Origin: Datisca glomerata
Lineage: Eukaryota > Streptophyta > Magnoliopsida > Cucurbitales > Datiscaceae
DNA: 64,000 nucleotides
Assembly: GCA_003255025.1 (NCBI GenBank)
Contig: QANY01005277.1
Coordinates: 939,758 to 1,003,757 of the forward strand
Reading direction: 5' to 3'
Below, piece after piece: positions 58,295-64,000 of the stretch. Made by a program: the position numbers and the translations under genes. The notes under the pieces are model-generated. The model did no database searches. It was not told the DNA's origin and saw nothing but the letters and a program-made list of their open reading frames with translations. The stretch's first letter is position 1. Each line of letters starts with the position of its first letter.

Positions 58295-58738
58295 TGTTGG
58301 ACATATCGACAGGTGAAAATGATATAATTATTTTTATTATGACAAAAAGTAATTACACGAAGCAATCTTTAGTTTTACAACAACCAAGACTTAACAGTCT
58401 CTTTTTATATGACCACAACACATTACACTACTCACACCCTAACCCACACTCACTATATTGTATTTTTTGAACTCTTTGAACACTCACTTGAACACACACA
58501 CTTATTTTTTGTCACGCACTTGGACGCACACACACAAAGGACCAAAGGTCCTATTTATAAGCTTCTAAGTCAATTAGTAACCGAACTTTGCCAAAGTGCA
58601 AGAAAAATCTAGCATATGGGCTTAAGCAAGTTTCTAGCTCCTTCACTTAGAGGTGGGGCTGCCCCTAAGCCCAATGCTAGAAATTTATAGCTCCTTCACT
58701 TAGAGGCGATCCTAACTCTACAATTCTCCCATTCAACA
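58295..58738 (-). repeat. 3' LTR of element D
   Basis: TGTTGGACAT to CCCATTCAACA on plus (TGTTGAATGGGAG on minus), about 444 bp. The first 270 bp align with 62791-63065, including TTTTATTATGACAAAAAGTAATTACAC (in parts) and ACACTACTCACACCCTAAC. Confidence 0.85.
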
Positions 58739-58783
58739 CCGACTCATTTTCCTCTTTCTCATGCTTAGTTGTTCTCTTAATTT

Positions 58784-60130
58784 CTAAAACCTTGCAATGT
58801 TGAGTCCTTTAGTGGACAAGTCTGTTACTTGATCTTCGTTCTTCACTGGGTGCATCTCCAATTCCTTTTGTAGTACCTTTTCTCTTAGAAAATGATAATG
58901 CACCTCCACATGCTTCATCCGGGCATGGAAAATTGGATTTTCTGCTAGACGAATAGGAGACTGATTATCGTAGTAAAGTGGCACAACATAGTCTATAAAT
59001 TGGAGTAGGTCCTTCATCAGTTGCGTTAGCCACATACTCTACTGAGCTGTCATTGATGCGGCTCTAAACTTTGCTTCTGTGGTTGACAAGGACACTATCA
59101 GTTCCTTTTTGTTAGATCAAGATACAACTCCAGATCCAAGCTTGGACACATATCCAGTTGTTGATCGACAGGTATCATGATTTTCAGCATAATCAGCATC
59201 ACAGTATCCAACTATCTTAAACTCGCCACCTTTCTTATATAAGAGATCATAGTCAATAGTATCTTTGACGTACCTCAATATTCATCTTAGTGCTTCCAAA
59301 TTATGTTTCTTGGGATGTTGCATATGTCAACTCACTATGCCAACTACATATGAAATATTTGGTCGAGTTAATGCTAGGTAAATCATACTACCAACTAGTT
59401 GTTGATAAATTGCCCCATCTTGTAAATAGTTTCCTTCATGAACACATAGCTTAGCATTGACTTCCATAGGCGTTGAGATGCGCTTGCGCTCAACCATTAT
59501 GAACCTTGGCAATAGGTCCTTTACATAGTTTTGTTGGTAGAGAAATAAACTTTCCTTTGTTCGATCAACTTTCAATCTAAGGAAGTATTTCAATTCTTCA
59601 AGCTCATTCTTTTGAAAGCGGACTGACAAATTCTCATTTGTTTGACAAATTTCTAATTCATCATTGCTTTTGATGATGAGATCATCCATGTATACCATTA
59701 CAACCATGATTTTTGCTTATTTTACCTTGACGAATAAGCTTGAATCTACGTGCGCCATGACATATCCACACTCCAGTAAGAACTTAGCAATCCTACCATA
59801 CCATATTCTCGGGGCCTGCTTCAATCCATAGAGAGCCTTTCTCAATTTACATACATAGTCAAGATGAGCTCTATCCTCGAACCCCTTTGGTTGGACCATA
59901 TATATTTCCCAACATAGTTCTCCATGTAGAAAGACATTCTTCACATCCATATGCCATATTCTCCAGTATTTGCTTGCTGCGAGTGCTAGTAGGACCCGAA
60001 CTGTTGTGATCTTGTAAACCCATTTGCATGATATGGGTTTCACTTCCTTGGCTTTGGCATGAACTCCTAAGCTTGATTCTTCTCTAGAGCACTTATATCT
60101 TCTTTCATGGCTTATAACCACTTGGTGCTC
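58784..60130 (-). pseudogene. Reverse transcriptase and RNase H of element D
   Basis: RT at 60121-59717 has KPISCKWVYKI, then jumps to VRVLLALAASKYWRIWHMDVKNVFLHGEL and LRKALYGLKQAPRIWYG. The block normally between (about 40 residues with the KARLVARGF motif) is missing, so an internal deletion is inferred. 59707-59327 has [12 protein letters not shown], the catalytic box, and [24 protein letters not shown]. RNase H is at 59325-58784, with SPIRLAENPIFHARMKHVEVHYHFLREKVL. Frames change between the parts. Confidence 0.85.
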
Positions 60131-60499
60131 CGAGACGCCTCTTCATATGTATCTAGTTATTTGAAGCTTTATTCTTCAGCTACCACGACATTTGCATACT
60201 TGGGATTCGGTTTTCATATTCTTGTTGATCTTCGAAGCTCTGGACTTACTACTTCTAGTTGCCTATCACGCATCGTCTGCTGCTCTTCGACGTACTCTTG
60301 TTTGCCAAGGACTCTGTGTTGCCTCGTCCTCAATATCATCTTCTTCACTTTATTCTTCTTCAGCCACTTCTAAAGTCGACAATATCTCAACAACTGGCTC
60401 CCTCATCTTCTTTTGCAAATTGTCTTATAATTCCTTCGAATCTGGTAACTTTTCCTTTTGCGATGACCACCATGAGGAAGCTTCATTGAACAACACATT

Positions 60500-61620
60500 T
60501 CTTGACGTATAGCACTTTTCACTTATAGGGTTACAACAGTTCCACCCTTCCCTTTGGCTATTGTATCCTACAAAGATACATCATATTGCCTTTTTATCAA
60601 ACTTGCTACGTTGATGACTTAGCATGAACATGTAGCACACACAGCCAAAGATGTGAAAGTGACTAACTGCAGGCTTACAACCCCACAATTTTTCAAATGG
60701 TGAAACAAACCCTAACTTGGGTTAGGGAAGTCTGTTAATCAGATGAGTAGTTGTCCTCATACATTCTGCCTGGCACATTCTTTGCATGTAATATGCTTTG
60801 ACATGTTTCTGCAAGATGACGATTCTTCCTCTCAGCTACTTCATTCTGTTGTGGTGTATTTACGCATGTATATTGGTGGTGTATGCGACATTCTCGCAGT
60901 ACTATAAAAAATCATCTGATGTGTATACAACACAATTGTCTTTTCGTAGGCATTGAATCTTCTTGTCGACTTCTCCTTCTGCCATTTTTATACATTCCTT
61001 AAACTTTGAGAACGTTTCAGATTTTTCTTTCATAAAGAAGACCCACACGTACCGTGAGAAGTCGTCAATGAATGTAACCATGTACCACATCCCACAGGAT
61101 TGGTGGTTATTTGACTCGCCCAAATACGTCAAAATGGACTAGCTCCAATTGACTCTAAACTTTGAGTATACATAAGGTAATTGATGAGCCTTACCGTATT
61201 GACAACCGGCACATACAGTCTTTGCTCTAACATCGAGTTGAGGAAGACCTTTTAACATAGACTTCTTCATCATTACCTTGAGTTTACGATAACTCACATG
61301 TCCTAACCTTGCATGCGACAAATATGCTGTTTCATCCTTCCGAGTCTTGTTCACATACCCTTATTCTACTGATATTACGTAGACAGACTCTAAACATTTT
61401 CCCTCCATCGTTGGTGCTCCAAAAATCTTTAGGTCCATATGTACCTTAACATTGTGGGGACCGAATACAACGTGGTTACCTAAATTCGTAAGTTGCGTCA
61501 CTGACAGCAGATTTTTCTTCATCCCAGGTACATGATAGACATCCTGGAGTGATACTTTGTCTGAACATCCATAGTCACGCGACATCCTTTATACTCGATC
61601 ATGTTTTGCAACTTCTCTTT
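60500..61620 (-). pseudogene. Pre-integrase and integrase of element D
   Basis: 61585-61361 has LQDVYHVPGMKKNLLSVTQL, the protease-distal segment. 61354-61139 has the zinc-binding HHCC part ([26 protein letters not shown]). 61132-60902 has the integrase core, with [19 protein letters not shown] and [14 protein letters not shown]. Both aspartates are present, but Gly-Gly-Glu after the second is altered. C-terminal pieces run to about 60500. Frame changes and stops between the parts. Confidence 0.83.
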
Positions 61621-61875
61621 GTCTCATGTCATATGATTTGAGCATCCAAAGTTGACTATCCAATTGTTGTTGTAAGCGATCAATCTAGGAACAGTACCAA
61701 TCAGAGCTATTTCTTCTTCCTCTATAGTGAAAGATACTTCAATGTCTTATTCTCCATCGCTCGTCCGTCCGGCACTTGACGTGATGGCATGCTCTCTGTT
61801 GTTTTCTTCTTCGACCAGCAGTCTTTAGCCATATGGCCCTTCCTTTTGCAATTATAGCATTTTCCATCAAATATT

Positions 61876-62600
61876 CTATGTTGTCAAAGTTGACCACTCA
61901 TGTTGTCTTTCTTCTGTGCTCCCTTGTTGAGGACTTCCGTCTCGACTATCTTGGTCACCGTCTTTCCGCATTCTTCTCTGAATATTTTTAATGGGCCAAC
62001 ATTTGTTATTATTGTTAAAGAGTGCTTCATCCTCATTCTTGGATGAGACTGTAGAAATTTGCTTAGCTAACACTTCCTGGTCAGCTAGCAAATTTTCTAA
62101 CTCCACAAGAGATGGTTGGGTTGACCAACCTTGTATAGCAGTATTAGACCTTCTATACTTTTGCCTCAATCCATAGATGATTATTCTTCTAATTTTACAA
62201 TCAGACATGCTAGCAGAAGAGTCTAATGCAGAGATTTCACGACAGAGAGACTTTATCTTAGTAAAATATTGGCTTATCGTCATGTCACGTTGTGTTATTG
62301 GGAGAAGCTTATTCTCCCGAAGTTACAACCTTACATCATTTTTCTTCAAAAATAGCGCAGCAAAGTGCCCCACGCGTCTTTGGGTCTGTTTACTTTTATG
62401 ATATGCTCCAACATTTCTTCCTCAATTGTGGTCCTGATGGAAAACATTGTCTTGCCAGCTCTTATCTTCCATTTCTTTAGAGCTGCAGGATCTTTTGGTG
62501 GTACAATATCACTACCACTCACAATCTCCCACAAGTCTTGGCCTTGGAGATACGACTCCACATACATCGACCGTGTTTGTAATTTTGTGTGTTCAGCTTC
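61876..62600 (-). pseudogene. Gag of element D
   Basis: 62567-62346 has GQDLWEIVSGSDIVPPKDPAALKKW and EEEMLEHIIKVNRPKDAWGTL. 62283-61876 has ISQYFTKIKSLCREISALD, IIYGLRQKYRRS and SLVELENLLADQEVLAKQ. A damaged Cys/His knuckle lies further on, near 61830-61860. This is the standard copia gag_pre order. A frame change separates the two halves near 62330. Confidence 0.85.
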
Positions 62601-62774
62601 TTAATTCCACTGACCACGTGTAGGTCACTCATCGTGGCTTGGCTAAACTCAAGCAAGCTGATTTCTATAAACAAGCTCTGCAGTACTAAACCACACACGA
62701 TATATGCAAGAAGGTCAACAACCCATTCTCAAAATGAACCACTCGTAATTCAGACACGACAAAAAATCGACCTG

Positions 62775-62784
62775 TTCTGATACC
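62775..62784 (-). other. Primer-binding site of element D
   Basis: Minus-strand TGGTATCAGAA, an initiator tRNA-Met type site with a changed last position, six bases from the LTR end. Confidence 0.8.
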
Positions 62785-62790
62785 ACTTCT

Positions 62791-63065
62791 TGGGCAGAAT
62801 GACACGTAGTGAAAATAATGTAATTACTTTTATTATGACAAAAAGTAATTACACCAAGCACTCCTTGGTTTTACAACAACCAAGACTTACAGAGTCTCTT
62901 TACACGACCACAACACACTACACTACTCACACCCTAACTCACACTCACTATATTACTTTTTTTGAACTCTTTGAACACTTACTTGAACACAACTTATTTG
63001 TTGTCACACACACGAGGGATCAAACATCATATTTATAGGCTTCTAAGTCAGTCAGTTAGTGCGTG
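62791..63065 (-). repeat. 5' LTR of element D (partial)
   Basis: TGGGCAGAATGACACG onward aligns with the left LTR up to CTTCTAAGTCA near 63055. After that the sequence is unrelated to the last 170 bp of the left LTR. Deletion or replacement of the LTR start is inferred. Confidence 0.75.
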
Positions 63066-64000
63066 AGCGGTGTCCTAATGTGTAGGAGTAAGGTGTCAAT
63101 CTATTTGTGTGTCAATCTATTTGTGTGTCTAGTGTTAAGATCTTTGTTTATTGTAAGTGGCGCTCACTCCAACAGTGAATTAGTATAACTCACATCATGA
63201 CTAACATTTCTAACTGAATCTTAACAGTAATAGAAGGCTGAAAATTCAATTATTAATTGTAAACAGAAATTAGCAAAAAAAACAGATAATAGATAATAGA
63301 AAAAGAATTGACAAACGTTAGAAGATAATAAATCATTCAAAGGCGAGGCAAATTGTTGCAAAGACGTAATTGAATCCGTACTCCATCTTTATATAATGGT
63401 TCATTGGACATGGAATGGAATTTAATGTTCATTTGAAGAGATTTAATGACGGTCATAAATGATTTTCTTTATTATAGATAACTCTTAACATACTTTGAGT
63501 GTGAGTTTAATTTTTTTTTTAAAAATAGATATTTATAGGTTGTTAGAAATAATATATATAACTAATAGTTAAATTAACGGCCTAATTCTACAAAATATAT
63601 GTAATATAAACTATTATTTTATTTTATTTTAAAAAATTTAATGAGAGTCATAGTTTTCTTTATTAGAGGTGACTTCAATATGTCTTGAATGAGTATTTTA
63701 AATAATTGTAAAAAATAAATATTTAATTAATCGTTAAATTAAAATAGTGATTTATATCTAAAATATAAGTATTTTTTATTAAAACTAATTATAAGAGATT
63801 TATGATTAATGTAGTGACATTACTTATGATAAAAGTTAAGTATAGACATATGATGTGATGAAATGTGTTCATATATATATATAACTGAGACTAGTCCATT
63901 TGGTTGGATCCATCTTATTCTATGTTCTCATTACGAGTTTGACTGCTAGTACTTCTCCCTCCCTTCTAAATTAGAATTGAGTATTATTGTTAAAAAAACT
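63066..64000. other. AT-rich intergenic DNA at the right edge
   Basis: No gene or element recognised. A short direct repeat, TCAATCTATTTGTGTGTC, occurs twice near 63097-63132. Confidence 0.4.

Larger units (their letters stand above)
58295..63065 (-). mobile_element. Ty1-copia LTR retrotransposon D, degenerate, incomplete 5' LTR
   Basis: Minus-strand copia element: 5' LTR (right, incomplete), PBS, gag, protease/pre-integrase, integrase, RT (YMDD), RNase H and 3' LTR (left). A purine tract (AGAAAGAGGAAAATGAG on minus, about 58743-58760) sits directly inside the 3' LTR, as a polypurine tract should. LTR similarity ends near 63065. It differs from element C in all genes and in its LTRs. Gene order is intact, but stops, frame changes and an RT deletion make it inactive. 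Confidence 0.87.

Noticed and set aside
62791..63240. Full-length 5' LTR for element D
   Set aside because: Similarity to the left LTR ends near 63065; the following sequence is unrelated.

Overview
This is nuclear DNA of a flowering plant, most likely a eudicot. It carries intron-containing genes with close Arabidopsis counterparts, degenerate LTR retrotransposons, a plastid-derived fragment and AT-rich spacers. I cannot name the species. No rRNA or tRNA gene was recognised by eye.

Six protein-coding genes are well supported, with exon-intron models whose coding lengths close exactly. They are: an LPEAT1-like lysophospholipid acyltransferase (3156-6469, +, 8 exons, 375 aa); a PPPDE/DeSI-like isopeptidase (7056-8543, -, 3 exons, 247 aa); an RRA-type GT77 arabinosyltransferase (13219-15133, -, 2 exons, 426 aa); COP9 signalosome subunit 4 (37198-40914, +, 14 exons, 397 aa); an At1g75140-like membrane protein (41453-43345, -, single exon, 630 aa); and the plastid outer-envelope pore OEP24 (45543-46849, -, 3 exons, 213 aa). 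These are unrelated housekeeping or cell-wall functions, not a pathway. From memory, RRA3/At1g75140-like and CSN4/OEP24 are each neighbouring pairs in Arabidopsis, so the window looks like an old gene-order block expanded by mobile DNA.

Mobile DNA dominates the rest. Two neighbouring Ty3-gypsy elements of Tat-like organisation (A 16682-26259 and B 26982-35409) each keep both LTRs and an exact 5-bp target duplication (AGATC, AGCAC). Each carries, between integrase and the 3' LTR, a decayed gene on the opposite strand and a block of roughly 60-bp tandem repeats. Element A also has a plastid atpA fragment inside its gag. Two Ty1-copia elements follow: C (47659-55553), whose RNase H is split by a 1.94-kb solo-LTR-like insertion with target duplication CTTTC, and D (58295-63065), whose 5' LTR is incomplete. 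All four run on the minus strand and none looks coding-competent.

The least familiar structure is a family of inverted-repeat elements containing 42-bp self-complementary minisatellite units. The left-hand copy (1 to about 2853, entering from outside the window) carries a frameshifted DUF1985-type gene. The right-hand copy (35481-36975) is a short foldback form with no gene. Each copy ends only 200-300 bp upstream of a gene start, LPEAT1 and CSN4 respectively.
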